64,000 nt of DNA, from the NCBI GenBank assembly GCA_900547405.1, contig URGL01000003.1, forward strand, positions 1 through 64,000, written 5' to 3'. Position 1 is the first letter of the stretch. Each line of letters starts with the position of its first letter. Source of the DNA: an uncultured Eubacteriales bacterium (lineage in GTDB: Bacteria > Bacillota > Clostridia > Oscillospirales > Oscillospiraceae). Under the pieces are notes generated by a model. It saw only the letters and a list, made by a program, of their open reading frames with translations, did not search any database and was not told the DNA's origin. The position numbers and the translations under genes are program-made. Positions 42,685-50,976 of this stretch are shown here, piece after piece.

Positions 42685-43587
42685 TACCGGCGCGCCCAGG
42701 TAGGTGCCCAGGGCCTCCGCGGCGTTCATGGCATCGGTATAGCCCTGCCAGTAGAGGGCTCCCAGCTTTTCCATATTGCCCTCCACCCGGCTGACGGAGA
42801 TGGGCCGCTCCGGCGCCAGGACAAAGACCCGGCCTTGGTGCTCCAGGGCCTTCAGCTCTTCGCACAGCTCGTTGTAGGTCAGATTCATCCGGTCCGTAGC
42901 CCGGGCGAATTCCGGCCAGCGGCGGTAGACCCGCTCTGCCGTAGCTTTCTCCTTGGGCTTTTTCCGGAAATCCCGGTGCCGGGTGCGGATGACCACGATT
43001 TTCTCAAAGCCCTGGTCCAGGGCCCAGCGGAAAGGAATGCCGCAGGAGCAGCCTCCGTCCAGGCAGGGGATCCCCTCCACATCCACCATAGGGGTCACAA
43101 AGGGCATGGAGGCCGAGGCCTTGGCGGCGGCATAGATATCGCAAGACCCCCGCTCCCAGAAGATAGGCTCCCCGGTGCGGCAGTTGGTGGCCTCTACCAC
43201 AAACCGGCGCTTGGGATCCAGAAACCGGGCGGCGTTCAGGGGCTCGATGGCGTTGTAGTCATTCAGAAGATAATCCAGACGGATCAGACTCCGGCTCTTT
43301 TTGATGGCCCCGGTGCCGATATAGTCCGAATCGTGACGGTGCCCCAGATTGGCTCTGGCGGACCGGCCGATCTGGCCGGAAACGTAGCTCATCCCCGCCA
43401 GAGCCCCGGCGGAAACGCCCACGGTGCAGGAGAAGTTGATTTCCCGCTGCATCCAGGCATCCAGAGCCCCCTGGGTATAGAGCCCCCGAAAGGCTCCGCC
43501 CTCCAGCACCAGGCAGCCCCTGACTATCCGCTCCCCCGCCTCCCCGGTGGGGATGGCGGAGAGGCAGCTGTAAACATCGTGATTCAT
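42682..43587 (-). CDS. Patatin-like phospholipase
   Basis: A 301-residue soluble lipid acyl hydrolase. The oxyanion-hole motif is 'LVLEGGAFRGLYTQG', the nucleophile elbow 'GVSAGALAGMSY' (G-x-S-x-G), and the dyad Asp lies in 'PCLDGGCSCGIPF' (D-G-G). Residues after ~220 are helical, as in RssA/YjjU-type bacterial patatins. The start ATG 43587 has GGAGG 7 nt upstream; the frame open to 43833 reads through a repeat element. Monocistronic. Confidence 0.9.
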   Translation of the reverse strand: MNHDVYSCLSAIPTGEAGERIVRGCLVLEGGAFRGLYTQGALDAWMQREINFSCTVGVSAGALAGMSYVSGQIGRSARANLGHRHDSDYIGTGAIKKSRSLIRLDYLLNDYNAIEPLNAARFLDPKRRFVVEATNCRTGEPIFWERGSCDIYAAAKASASMPFVTPMVDVEGIPCLDGGCSCGIPFRWALDQGFEKIVVIRTRHRDFRKKPKEKATAERVYRRWPEFARATDRMNLTYNELCEELKALEHQGRVFVLAPERPISVSRVEGNMEKLGALYWQGYTDAMNAAEALGTYLGAPV

Positions 43588-43652
43588 GGCAAGCCCTCCA
43601 AATTTATTTTGGCTGGATTTTACCAGAAATTGGGGAAGAATGCAAGGGGAAA

Positions 43653-43858
43653 AAGCCCCCGCCGGAGGTCGCCTTCCCCCACGGGGAAGGTGGACCGGGC
43701 GCAGCCCGGGACGGATGAGGGGCCCAGCTCTCCAAAAGAACCGGGCCCGGTCTTGATCGTTAGGTGTCCCCTCCACACCCGCCGCTGCGGCGGCACCCTC
43801 TCCAGCAGGAGAGGTCAGGGGATTTCCCCTCATCCGTCACGGGCTTTTGTCGTTTTGA
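43653..43858. repeat. Dispersed palindromic intergenic element, copy 2 (compound)
   Basis: Three units: a 'ccttccccc..ggggaagg' hairpin plus 'accgggcgcagcccgg' and 'acggatgagggg'; then 'gtgtcccctccacacccgccg' plus 'ctctcc..ggagag'; then 'cccctcatccgtcacggg'. It fills most of the 390-bp gap between the patatin gene and brnQ; the remainder is the brnQ promoter and leader. Confidence 0.8.
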
Positions 43859-43887
43859 CGGTACATCAAAAAATTATAAAATTTTTG

Positions 43888-43916
43888 TTTACTTTTTATA
43901 AACTAAGTGTTATACT
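43888..43916 (+). promoter_or_regulatory. Promoter of brnQ
   Basis: TTTACT (43888-43893), 17 bp, TATACT (43911-43916). In the leader a small hairpin follows (cctccgc / gcggagg, 43928-43946). Confidence 0.75.
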
Positions 43917-43977
43917 CGGTCACATACCCTCCGCAAACCGCGGAGGCAAAAACAAATCTTCAGAAAGGAAGGTACGA

Positions 43978-45318
43978 ATGATGAAACGGAAATTGACAGC
44001 GAGGGAAATCGTGGCTGTAGCCAGCTTATTGTTTGGTCTGTTTTTTGGCGCAGGCAACCTGATTTTCCCGGTACACATGGGACAAATGGCAGGTGCGAAC
44101 TCCGTAGTAGCCATCCTGGGCTTTGTCGTAACGGCGGTCGGCCTTCCTTTGCTGGCCATTGTATCCATGGCCCTGTCCCGCAGTGAGAGCCTGGCAGAGC
44201 TTTCCGGCCGGGTAGGCAAGCACTACGGCATCTTTTTCACCTGTCTGCTGTATCTGACCATCGGACCCTGCTTCGCCATTCCCAGATGCGCCTCCACCTC
44301 CTTTACGGTGGGCATGGCCCCTCTGGTGGGGGAGGATCAGCAGGCCCTGGCCCTGCTGATTTTTTCTACCATTTTCTTTGCCCTGGTGCTCTATTTCTCC
44401 CTGCGGCCCAGCGGCATCCTGACCTACGTAGGCAAGGTCATCAATCCGGTGTTTCTGGTGTTTCTGCTGCTGCTGATCATTGCCGCTCTCCTCAATCCCA
44501 CAGCCGGGCTCGCCGAGGTTGCTCCCGAAGGAAATTATGTAAATCATCCCTTCGTCACCGGCTTCCTGGAAGGCTACAACACCATGGACATCCTGGCGGC
44601 CCTGGCCTTCGGCATTACCATTGTCCAGGTCATCAAGGAGCTGGGGGTGGAGAAGCCCCAGGACGTGGCCGGAGCCACCTACCGGGCAGGCCTGTTCAGC
44701 AGCCTCCTGATGACTGTGATCTATGCCCTCATTACCCTGATGGGCGTTTTCAGCCGGGGCGTTTTCGCCACCAGTGAAAACGGCGGCATTGCCCTGACCC
44801 AGATCGCCCACCACTACTTCGGGCCTGCCGGTCAGCTGATCCTGGCCGCCACCGTGACCCTGGCCTGCCTGAAGACCTCCATCGGCCTCGTCACCTCCTG
44901 CGCCGAGACCTTCGGCCTTCTCTTCCCCAAGGTCAGCTACAAGGCCTGGACCATTGCTTTCAGTGTCTTCCCCCTGGTGGTGTCCAACTTCGGCCTGACC
45001 CAGATCATTACCCTCTCCCTGCCGGTGCTTATGTTCCTGTATCCTCTGGCCATTACCCTGATCCTGCTGACGGTCTTCGGGAAGTTCTACGACAATGACC
45101 GGAAGATCTATGTCAGCGTCACCGCCTGCACCTTCCTGGCAGCCATCCTGGACCTGCTGAACGCCTTGCCGGCCTCTGCCATAGAAGCCATCCATGTGAC
45201 GGGGCTTCTCAACTGGGCAGGACGGACCCTTCCCCTCTTCAGCCTGGGACTGGGCTGGCTCCTCCCGGCAGCCATCGGCCTGGTCATCGGCCTGGTGTGG
45301 AGGAAGGTAAAGCCCTAA
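43978..45318 (+). CDS. brnQ: Branched-chain amino acid:cation symporter BrnQ
   Basis: A 446-residue inner-membrane symporter with twelve helices that takes up Leu, Ile and Val. BrnQ marks are 'LFGLFFGAGNLIFPVHMGQ' at the N-terminus, 'IGPCFAIPRCASTSFTVG' and 'GYNTMDILAALAFGITIV'. The start ATG 43978 (MMKRKL) has AAGGAAGG upstream; the second ATG at 43981 is equally possible. The open frame extends far upstream to 42214 but that part is not coding in this frame. A strong terminator follows. Confidence 0.95.
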   Translation: MMKRKLTAREIVAVASLLFGLFFGAGNLIFPVHMGQMAGANSVVAILGFVVTAVGLPLLAIVSMALSRSESLAELSGRVGKHYGIFFTCLLYLTIGPCFAIPRCASTSFTVGMAPLVGEDQQALALLIFSTIFFALVLYFSLRPSGILTYVGKVINPVFLVFLLLLIIAALLNPTAGLAEVAPEGNYVNHPFVTGFLEGYNTMDILAALAFGITIVQVIKELGVEKPQDVAGATYRAGLFSSLLMTVIYALITLMGVFSRGVFATSENGGIALTQIAHHYFGPAGQLILAATVTLACLKTSIGLVTSCAETFGLLFPKVSYKAWTIAFSVFPLVVSNFGLTQIITLSLPVLMFLYPLAITLILLTVFGKFYDNDRKIYVSVTACTFLAAILDLLNALPASAIEAIHVTGLLNWAGRTLPLFSLGLGWLLPAAIGLVIGLVWRKVKP

Positions 45319-45323
45319 ACCAA

Positions 45324-45400
45324 GCAGCCCCCGCCAGAGGCAGCCTTCCCCTGCGCTTAAGGTGGACCGGGCGCAGCCCGGGACGGATGAGGGGAGCCGC
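45324..45400. repeat. Dispersed palindromic intergenic element, copy 3a
   Basis: 'agcccccgcc' lead, 'ccttcccctgcgcttaagg', 'accgggcgcagcccgg', 'acggatgagggg'. It forms an inverted pair with copy 3b around the brnQ terminator. Confidence 0.75.
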
Positions 45401-45412
45401 ACCTAGAATAAG

Positions 45413-45464
45413 GAAACAGGCTGGGTTGAATGGGAAACACCCCCGTTCAATCCAGCCTGTTTTT
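45413..45464 (+). terminator. brnQ terminator
   Basis: A ~20-bp stem (aaacaggctgggttgaatgg / ccgttcaatccagcctgttt, two G-T pairs) ends in a TTTTT run. Confidence 0.85.
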
Positions 45465-45478
45465 CACTTTTCGGTTGT

Positions 45479-45553
45479 TTTCCCTCATCCGTCAGGGCCC
45501 TTGGCCCTGCCACCTTCCCCGTAGGGGAAGGCGACCTACCGGCGGGGGCTTTT
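45479..45553. repeat. Dispersed palindromic intergenic element, copy 3b
   Basis: The inverse orientation of 3a: 'ccctcatccgtcagggccc', 'ccttccccgtaggggaagg', ending 'ggcgggggct'. With 3a it could form one long hairpin enclosing the brnQ terminator. Confidence 0.75.
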
Positions 45554-46153
45554 TTATTTCACCCCGTACATCTTTACGGACATCTCCCAGCTGACAGCGT
45601 AGCCGATGGCGGCAGCGGCCAGCACGGCGGGGGGTGCCAGGGTAGGCAGGGGCGGCAGGGTCTTGACGGCGAAGCAGAAGGAGCAGAAGAAGCAGATGGC
45701 CACGTAGTAGACGATCCGGCCTTTTTCCACGCCGAATTTAAAGAAGAAGGGCATACACAGCTCGATGGAGAGTAACCCCGATGCCAGGGTCAGGCCACTC
45801 AGCTGCGTCAGATCTGCCAGTTCGAAGTTACCGGAAATGGCAGCACCCAGGCCTCGAAACGCCGTCAGCACCGCCGCAGTAGGCACCACCAGCAATAGGC
45901 CCAACAGGTACTTTTCCCCCACAATCGTCCCCTTGGACACCGGCAGACAGCCGCAGAATTCGTTCCAGTGGCTCCGCTCGTCGTAGGACAGCGAGCTCAC
46001 CGGCAGCAGGCCCATCATGAGAATGGGGTAGGCAAAAAAGAAGGGATTGTCCTGGGAAAACAGGGATACTACCCCAAATACCCCTACCACCAGCAGCATA
46101 CTTTTGCAGTAAGCTTTCAGTTGGTAGGCATCCTTTAACAGCAGCGCTTTCAT
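45554..46153 (-). CDS. ABC-2-type transporter permease
   Basis: A 199-residue inner-membrane protein with about six helices, of the ABC-2 exporter type found in YtrA-regulated operons. Marks are the N-terminal 'MKALLLKDAYQLKAY' and the internal 'SSLSYDERSHWNEFCGCLPVSK' loop. It is 1 bp downstream of the ATPase gene. The substrate is unknown; relatives respond to cell-wall antibiotics or peptides. Confidence 0.85.
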   Translation of the reverse strand: MKALLLKDAYQLKAYCKSMLLVVGVFGVVSLFSQDNPFFFAYPILMMGLLPVSSLSYDERSHWNEFCGCLPVSKGTIVGEKYLLGLLLVVPTAAVLTAFRGLGAAISGNFELADLTQLSGLTLASGLLSIELCMPFFFKFGVEKGRIVYYVAICFFCSFCFAVKTLPPLPTLAPPAVLAAAAIGYAVSWEMSVKMYGVK

Positions 46154-46154
46154 G

Positions 46155-46991
46155 TTACTCCGCCTCCTTGCTCATATAGATAAACAGCTCTTCCATGGTC
46201 ACGGGGCTTACCTCCCTGCCCTTGGGCAGGGCGCTCCGCTTCACGAGGGCCTCTACACCGTAGGGGCTCTCTTTTTTATGAAGCACCCCCTCCTCCGGTA
46301 GGGTTTCCAGGTCTGCCTTTGTGCAGTGGACCACTCCGTACTCCCCCAGCAGATAGTCCTTCTCTTCGCAGAGCATGAGTTTTCCCTTGTGGAGGAAGGC
46401 CACATAGTCACAGAGCTTTTCCAGGTCGCTGACGATGTGGGAGGAAATGAGCACAGACCCGCCCTCCCGGGCAAAGTCTAAGAGGATATTCACCACCTGA
46501 TCCCGGACCACCGGATCCAGCCCTGACGTAGCCTCGTCCAGCAGGAGGAGCTTTGCCCCGTGGCTCAGGGCAATGGCCAGTCCCAGCTTCATCTGCATCC
46601 CCTTGGAATAGTCCCCGAATTTCTTGGTTTCCGGCAGGTCAAAGGTTTTCAGGAACCTGTGATAGGTTTCCGGATCCCAGTTCTGATAGATCGGGGCCAT
46701 GATCTTCTCCACCTGAATGGCCGTCACACAGGGCGGCAGCCCTACGGTGTCCATCACCACCCCCAAATCCTGCTTGACCGCCACATTTCCCCGGCTGTCC
46801 TGGCCCAGGACGGTGACGGTGCCGCCGTCGGAGTGGAGCATATCCAGGATGATCTTGATTGTGGTGGTCTTTCCGGCACCGTTCTCCCCCACCAGCCCCA
46901 AGACGCAGCCCTCCGGCAGGGTCAGGGACAGGTTCTCCAGGGAGAATCCATCATAATGCTTCGATAAGTTTCTAATTTCCAGTACGTTCAT
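46155..46991 (-). CDS. ABC transporter ATPase (YtrB/BcrA-like)
   Basis: A 278-residue ATPase. Walker A 'GENGAGKTTTI', signature 'YSKGMQMKLGLAIAL' (S-K-G-M variant), Walker B 'LLLLDEATSGLDP' and H-loop 'ISSHIVSDLEKL'. It partners the ABC-2 permease. Its start overlaps the stop of the GntR gene (46988-46991), so regulator and exporter are one operon. Confidence 0.92.
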   Translation of the reverse strand: MNVLEIRNLSKHYDGFSLENLSLTLPEGCVLGLVGENGAGKTTTIKIILDMLHSDGGTVTVLGQDSRGNVAVKQDLGVVMDTVGLPPCVTAIQVEKIMAPIYQNWDPETYHRFLKTFDLPETKKFGDYSKGMQMKLGLAIALSHGAKLLLLDEATSGLDPVVRDQVVNILLDFAREGGSVLISSHIVSDLEKLCDYVAFLHKGKLMLCEEKDYLLGEYGVVHCTKADLETLPEEGVLHKKESPYGVEALVKRSALPKGREVSPVTMEELFIYMSKEAE

Positions 46992-47365
46992 AGCCGTTCC
47001 TCCAGGGCGAATGTTACCATTTCCAGCAGCTCTTCTTTGGCAAGCCCCGCCTCCAGGGCCAGACGCAGAGCTTCGTCGATGTGTTCTTCTATTTTTTTCA
47101 AATTTTCCTCCCGCAGAAGCTCCACATTCCGGGGGGCCACATAGCAGCCCTTGCCGGGGACAGTGTAAAGGAAGCCGTCCTTCTCCAGCTCCTCATAGGC
47201 CCGCTTGGTGGTAATGAAGCTGATGCGCAGGTCCTTGGCCAGGGCCCGGATGGAGGGCAGCAGCTCGTTTTCCTGTAAGCTCCCGGAAAGGATCTGGGAT
47301 CGAAGCTGGGTATAGATCTGGTCGTAGATGGGCGTGCCGCTTTTGTTATCGATGAGTATATCCAT
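46988..47365 (-). CDS. GntR-family regulator, YtrA subfamily
   Basis: A 125-residue repressor. The winged helix is 'PIYDQIYTQLRSQILSGSLQENELLPSIRALAKDLRISFITTKRAYEELEKDGFLYTVPGKGCYV' in substance (residues ~12-80; pieces: 'QIYTQLRSQIL', 'LPSIRALAKDL', 'TTKRAYEELEKDG'). A short ~45-residue helical tail replaces a ligand domain, typical of YtrA. It is the first gene of the ABC operon. Start ATG 47365 follows GAGGTGATTCC. A palindrome over its -10 box suggests autoregulation. Confidence 0.92.
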   Translation of the reverse strand: MDILIDNKSGTPIYDQIYTQLRSQILSGSLQENELLPSIRALAKDLRISFITTKRAYEELEKDGFLYTVPGKGCYVAPRNVELLREENLKKIEEHIDEALRLALEAGLAKEELLEMVTFALEERL

Positions 47366-47375
47366 GGAATCACCT

Positions 47376-47416
47376 CTGTATATATCGATTATATACAGTA
47401 GATACAGTTTTGTCAA
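47376..47416 (-). promoter_or_regulatory. Promoter and overlapping palindromic operator of the GntR-ABC operon
   Basis: The minus strand has consensus TTGACA (47411-47416), 17 bp, TATAAT (47388-47393). A palindrome CTGTATA-N9-TATACAG (47376-47398) covers the -10 box, and another 'ctgtat' half-site lies in the spacer. It is the likely site for the YtrA-type repressor. Confidence 0.85.
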
Positions 47417-47460
47417 GAGGTTTTTCTCCCTCCATACCGATATAAGCATACTGATTTCTC

Positions 47461-47489
47461 TGGACAACTGTCTTTCCCTATGGTATACT
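47461..47489 (+). promoter_or_regulatory. Promoter of the ASKHA/DUF3786 operon
   Basis: TGGACA (47461-47466), 17 bp, TATACT (47484-47489), 32 bp before the start at 47522. Confidence 0.75.
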
Positions 47490-47521
47490 AAAGCAAAAAC
47501 GGAAGAAAGAGGGTTCCCTAT

Positions 47522-49450
47522 ATGCCAAAAGTCATTTTCCAAATTGAAGGCGGCAAGCCTGTTGCCGCTGAATGCAATGTGGGCGACAACCTTCTGGAGC
47601 TGGCCCGGCGGTCCAATGTGGCCATCGACGCCCCCTGCTCCGGCAACGGCTCCTGCGGCAAGTGCCGTGTAAAGCTGGTGGAGGGCGACCTGGAAAGCAT
47701 CCAGACCCGGCACATCTCCGACGAAGAATATGCCGAGGGCTGGCGGCTCAGCTGCTCTTCTAAGGTAGCCGGGGACTGCACCATTTTTGTGCCGGACATT
47801 GCCTCCGCCTATCAGTCCCGGATGAAGACCGCGGATCTGTCCTCCCCCAAGGAGGTAGCCATCTTCGACAAGGCCCAGGAGGACCTGAAAAAGAGCGGCA
47901 TCCATTTCGTCAATTCCTACCGCAGCCTGGTCCTGACCATGACCGAACCCAGCCTGGAGGACACCATGCCGGACAACGAGCGGCTGACCTGGGCCATTGA
48001 GGACGCTCTGGGGGTGGAGACCGTCCACATCCCCCACACGGTGATGGTCCGTCTGGCCACCACCCTCCGGGAGCATGACTTCCACGTCTGCGTCAAGGGC
48101 CGCCTGGAAGGGAAGACCTTCACCTGTATGGAAATCTGCGGCCCCCAGGACAGGGGCATCTACGGCTGCGCCATCGACATCGGCACCACCACCGTGACCA
48201 TGGTCATGACGGACCTGACCAGCGGCAAGATCCTGGCCAAGGGCTCCTCCGGCAACGGCCAGATCCGCTACGGCGCAGATGTCATCAACCGGATCATTGA
48301 GCAGGGCAAGCCCGGCGGCAAGAAGAAGCTCCAGGATGCCATCATCAAGGAGACCCTGGTCCCCATTATGGTGGGCCTGTGCAAGTCCGCCTCCCTCAAT
48401 CCCCGGAGCATTCTGAGCCTCTGCGTAGGCGCCAACACCACCATGAACCATCTGTTCGTAGGGGTGGATGCCCAGAGCGTGCGGATGGAGCCCTATATCC
48501 CCAGCTTCTTCCACTGGGACGGGCTGCTGGCCGGGGATGTGAACCTCCCCGCCAATCCTCTGGCAGAGGTCCGCATTGCCCCCAACATCGGCTCCTACGT
48601 AGGCGGCGACATCACCGCCGGCACCCTGGCCTCCGGCATCTGGGACCGGGACGAAATGAGCCTGTTCATCGACCTGGGCACCAACGGTGAGATCGTCTTC
48701 GGCAACCGGGACTTCCTTATGAGCTGCGCCTGCTCCGCCGGTCCCGCCTTTGAGGGCGGCGACATCTCCTGCGGCATGCGTGCCACAGACGGAGCCATTG
48801 AGGCCTGCACCATCGACAAGAGCACCATGGAGCCCACCCTCTCCATCGTGGGAGACCCGGGCCAGAAGCCCGTGGGCATCTGCGGCTCCGGCATCATCGA
48901 CATCATCTCCGAGCTCTTCCGCTGCGGCATCATCAACGCCAAGGGCCTCTTCGTCAAGGAGGGCCGCCGCATCCGCCGGGACCACCACGGCATGGGCCGT
49001 TACGTTCTGGCCGAGGCCAGCGAAAGCGAGACTGACCGGGAGATCTCCATCAACGAGGTGGATATCGACAACTTCATCCGGGCCAAGGGCGCTATTTTCT
49101 CCGCCATCGACACCCTGCTCAAGAGCGTGGACATGACGGTGGAGGGCATTGACGACGTGTACGTAGCCGGCGGCATCGGCTCCGGCATCAATATGAAAAA
49201 CGCCGTGAACATCGGTATGTTCCCGGATGTGCCCCTGGAGAAGTTCCACTACATCGGAAACTCCTCTCTGACCGGCGCTTACGCCATGGTCATGAGCGAC
49301 GAGGCCAACCAGAAGACCGCCGAGGTGGCCTCCAACATGACTTATCTGGAGCTCAGCACCCATCCCGGCTACATGGACGCTTTTGTGGCGGCCTGCTTCA
49401 TCCCCCACACCGATTCCCGGCTGTTCCCCCACAGCGTACAGGAGGCATAA
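47522..49450 (+). CDS. ASKHA-domain [2Fe-2S] protein (RACo/RamA-like reductive activator)
   Basis: A 642-residue cytoplasmic protein. Residues ~1-90 form a plant-type ferredoxin domain with C39-x5-C45-x2-C48 and a fourth Cys near 78 ('LSCSS'). A linker region (~95-215) precedes the ASKHA ATPase domain (~216-600) with 'GCAIDIGTTTVTMVMTDL', 'VGANTTMNHLFVG', 'FIDLGTNGEIVFGN' and 'GICGSGIIDI'. Such proteins use ATP to drive low-potential electrons onto corrinoid proteins or related cofactors. The next gene is DUF3786, often found near corrinoid/methyltransferase systems, but no methyltransferase lies in the window, so the partner is unknown. Confidence 0.92.
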   Translation: MPKVIFQIEGGKPVAAECNVGDNLLELARRSNVAIDAPCSGNGSCGKCRVKLVEGDLESIQTRHISDEEYAEGWRLSCSSKVAGDCTIFVPDIASAYQSRMKTADLSSPKEVAIFDKAQEDLKKSGIHFVNSYRSLVLTMTEPSLEDTMPDNERLTWAIEDALGVETVHIPHTVMVRLATTLREHDFHVCVKGRLEGKTFTCMEICGPQDRGIYGCAIDIGTTTVTMVMTDLTSGKILAKGSSGNGQIRYGADVINRIIEQGKPGGKKKLQDAIIKETLVPIMVGLCKSASLNPRSILSLCVGANTTMNHLFVGVDAQSVRMEPYIPSFFHWDGLLAGDVNLPANPLAEVRIAPNIGSYVGGDITAGTLASGIWDRDEMSLFIDLGTNGEIVFGNRDFLMSCACSAGPAFEGGDISCGMRATDGAIEACTIDKSTMEPTLSIVGDPGQKPVGICGSGIIDIISELFRCGIINAKGLFVKEGRRIRRDHHGMGRYVLAEASESETDREISINEVDIDNFIRAKGAIFSAIDTLLKSVDMTVEGIDDVYVAGGIGSGINMKNAVNIGMFPDVPLEKFHYIGNSSLTGAYAMVMSDEANQKTAEVASNMTYLELSTHPGYMDAFVAACFIPHTDSRLFPHSVQEA

Positions 49451-49454
49451 ATCA

Positions 49455-50066
49455 TTGGAAATCGAAAATCACAAGGAAGAAGTCCCCTTTGCCCACTATG
49501 AAGCCCTGTTCAAGGACCTGGACCCTCAGGAGGCCCTGGGCCGCCTGCCGGACGTATCCTTTGCAGAGGGTGCGTTTCAGGTAAAGCTCCTGGGCAGGAC
49601 CTTTGCCATTACCCACCCCGGCTGTGCATTCACCGCCCTGGATGGAGGGGCCCTTCCCCCTCTGCCTACCCGGACCTTCCTGCTGCGGTATCTGCTGGAA
49701 AGCAAGGAAGTACCCTTCGGCGGCACCTGGAAGACCTTCCGGGAAATGCCCTGGGGCGAGATGTACATCAAGCCCTATACAGGCCGGGTCCTGACCCGGG
49801 CCGCCTTCACCTTCGGTACCCGGGTAAACGCCTTCCGGGCTGCCGCCGAGAAAATGGGGGCGGTAAAGCTCCCCCACGGCGACGCGGGCTATCAGTTCGA
49901 CTTTGTCGGCCCCTACCGGATGCAGATCCTGGTCTGGGAAGGGGACGATGAGTTTCCCCCCAACGCCCAGGTGCTGTATTCCGACAACTTCGCCGAGGGC
50001 TTCGCCGCCGAGGATCGGGTGGTGGCAGGAGATATCCTCATCAGTACCATCAAAGCGAATATGTGA
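49455..50066 (+). CDS. DUF3786 protein
   Basis: A 203-residue soluble protein. DUF3786-like marks are 'VKLLGRTFAITHPGCAF', 'LPTRTFLLRYLLE', 'GGTWKTFREMPWGEMY' and 'VLYSDNFAEGFAAEDRVVAGDIL'. The start is TTG 49455 with AGGAGG 9 nt upstream, 4 bp after the ASKHA stop, so it is cotranscribed and coupled. The function of the domain is unknown; co-occurrence with corrinoid-activation proteins suggests an accessory role. Confidence 0.85.
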   Translation: MEIENHKEEVPFAHYEALFKDLDPQEALGRLPDVSFAEGAFQVKLLGRTFAITHPGCAFTALDGGALPPLPTRTFLLRYLLESKEVPFGGTWKTFREMPWGEMYIKPYTGRVLTRAAFTFGTRVNAFRAAAEKMGAVKLPHGDAGYQFDFVGPYRMQILVWEGDDEFPPNAQVLYSDNFAEGFAAEDRVVAGDILISTIKANM

Positions 50067-50084
50067 CGGAAAGGAAGTGGGCAC

Positions 50085-50633
50085 GTGAAGCCTTTTGCTC
50101 TGGGCATCCTGGTAGGCCGGTTTCAGGTGGTCCATGCCGGGCACGAGCAGATGATCCGCACCGCCATGGCCCTGTGTGACCGGGTGGGCATCTTCATCGG
50201 CTCCTCTCAGGAAAGCGGCACCAGCAAGAATCCCTTCCCCTACGCCCTCCGGCGGCAGCTGCTGGAGAACCTTTTCGGCGGCGGGGTGGAGATCTACCCC
50301 CTGCCGGACATCGGCGTAGGCAACACCGCCGCCTGGGGGGACTACGTGCTGGAAAACGTCCAGCGCCGCTTCGGCTGCCTGCCGGAGCTGCTGGTCTCCG
50401 GCAAGGAGTCCCGGCGGCTGGACTGGTTCGACTCCCTCCGAGGGGTCCGCATTGCGGAATTATACATCCCCAAGACCATCGACATTTCCGCCTCCAAAAT
50501 GCGGGAATACCTGATCGAGGATGACCGGGCCGCCTGGGAGTCTTATGTAAACCCAAAGAACCACCCTCTCTATCCCCAGCTGCGGGCCCTGGCCCTGGCC
50601 TCCCAGGAAAACCGGGAAACACAAAGTATTTAA
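50085..50633 (+). CDS. Nicotinamide/nicotinate mononucleotide adenylyltransferase-like protein
   Basis: A 182-residue nucleotidyltransferase of the NadM/NadR-N type. 'ILVGRFQVVHAGHEQMI' has the HxGH ATP site, 'GSSQESGTSKNPFPYALRRQLLE' the substrate loop, and 'DISASKMREYL' the ISxSxxR end. It makes NAD-type dinucleotides from NMN or NaMN plus ATP. Start GTG 50085 follows AAGGAAG. pncB, the preceding step of nicotinate salvage, lies 340 bp downstream, supporting an NAD role. Confidence 0.87.
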   Translation: MKPFALGILVGRFQVVHAGHEQMIRTAMALCDRVGIFIGSSQESGTSKNPFPYALRRQLLENLFGGGVEIYPLPDIGVGNTAAWGDYVLENVQRRFGCLPELLVSGKESRRLDWFDSLRGVRIAELYIPKTIDISASKMREYLIEDDRAAWESYVNPKNHPLYPQLRALALASQENRETQSI

Positions 50634-50957
50634 AGGAGAGGGTGGCAGGGCGAAGCCCTGACGGGTGTGGAGGGGACCCCTGAACCTTACGGCTGGACTC
50701 CATTGAATGGTAATGCCTTCCCACTCGCGTAGGGGGCGATGCCCACATCGCCCCGAGACCTTACGGGCGGAGCCAGGTAGGTATAAACCACACACGCAAT
50801 TGTCGAACCCTCGGGACGATGAGGGCATCGTCCCCTACGCGCAGGACCGGGCTATCCCTTCTCAACGCACCCCGTTTTTTGCTTTTAGGTGTCCCCTCCA
50901 CACCCGCCGCTGCGGCGGCACCCTCTCCATGCAGGAGAGGGCAGAGAGGGTAAGAAA
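50634..50957. repeat. Dispersed palindromic intergenic elements, copy 4 (compound)
   Basis: Starts with 'aggagagggtggcaggg' and 'gaagccctgacgggtgtgg', and ends with 'ggtgtcccctccacacc', 'gccgctgcggcggc' and a 'ccctctcc..ggagaggg' hairpin. In between is an unrelated ~120-bp stretch with paired 'gggcgatgcccacatcgccc' and 'gacgatgagggcatcgtccc' hairpins. The 343-bp gap before pncB has no gene. Confidence 0.75.
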
Positions 50958-50976
50958 ACGAAAAGAAGGCTTCATT

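Noticed and set aside
42214..43977. Upstream part of the long frame that ends as BrnQ
   Set aside because: It runs antisense to the patatin gene and through repeats; BrnQ clearly starts at 43978.
47366..49432. Upstream part of the long minus-strand frame that ends as the GntR regulator
   Set aside because: It is antisense to the ASKHA gene; the real GntR start at 47365 has a ribosome site and promoter.
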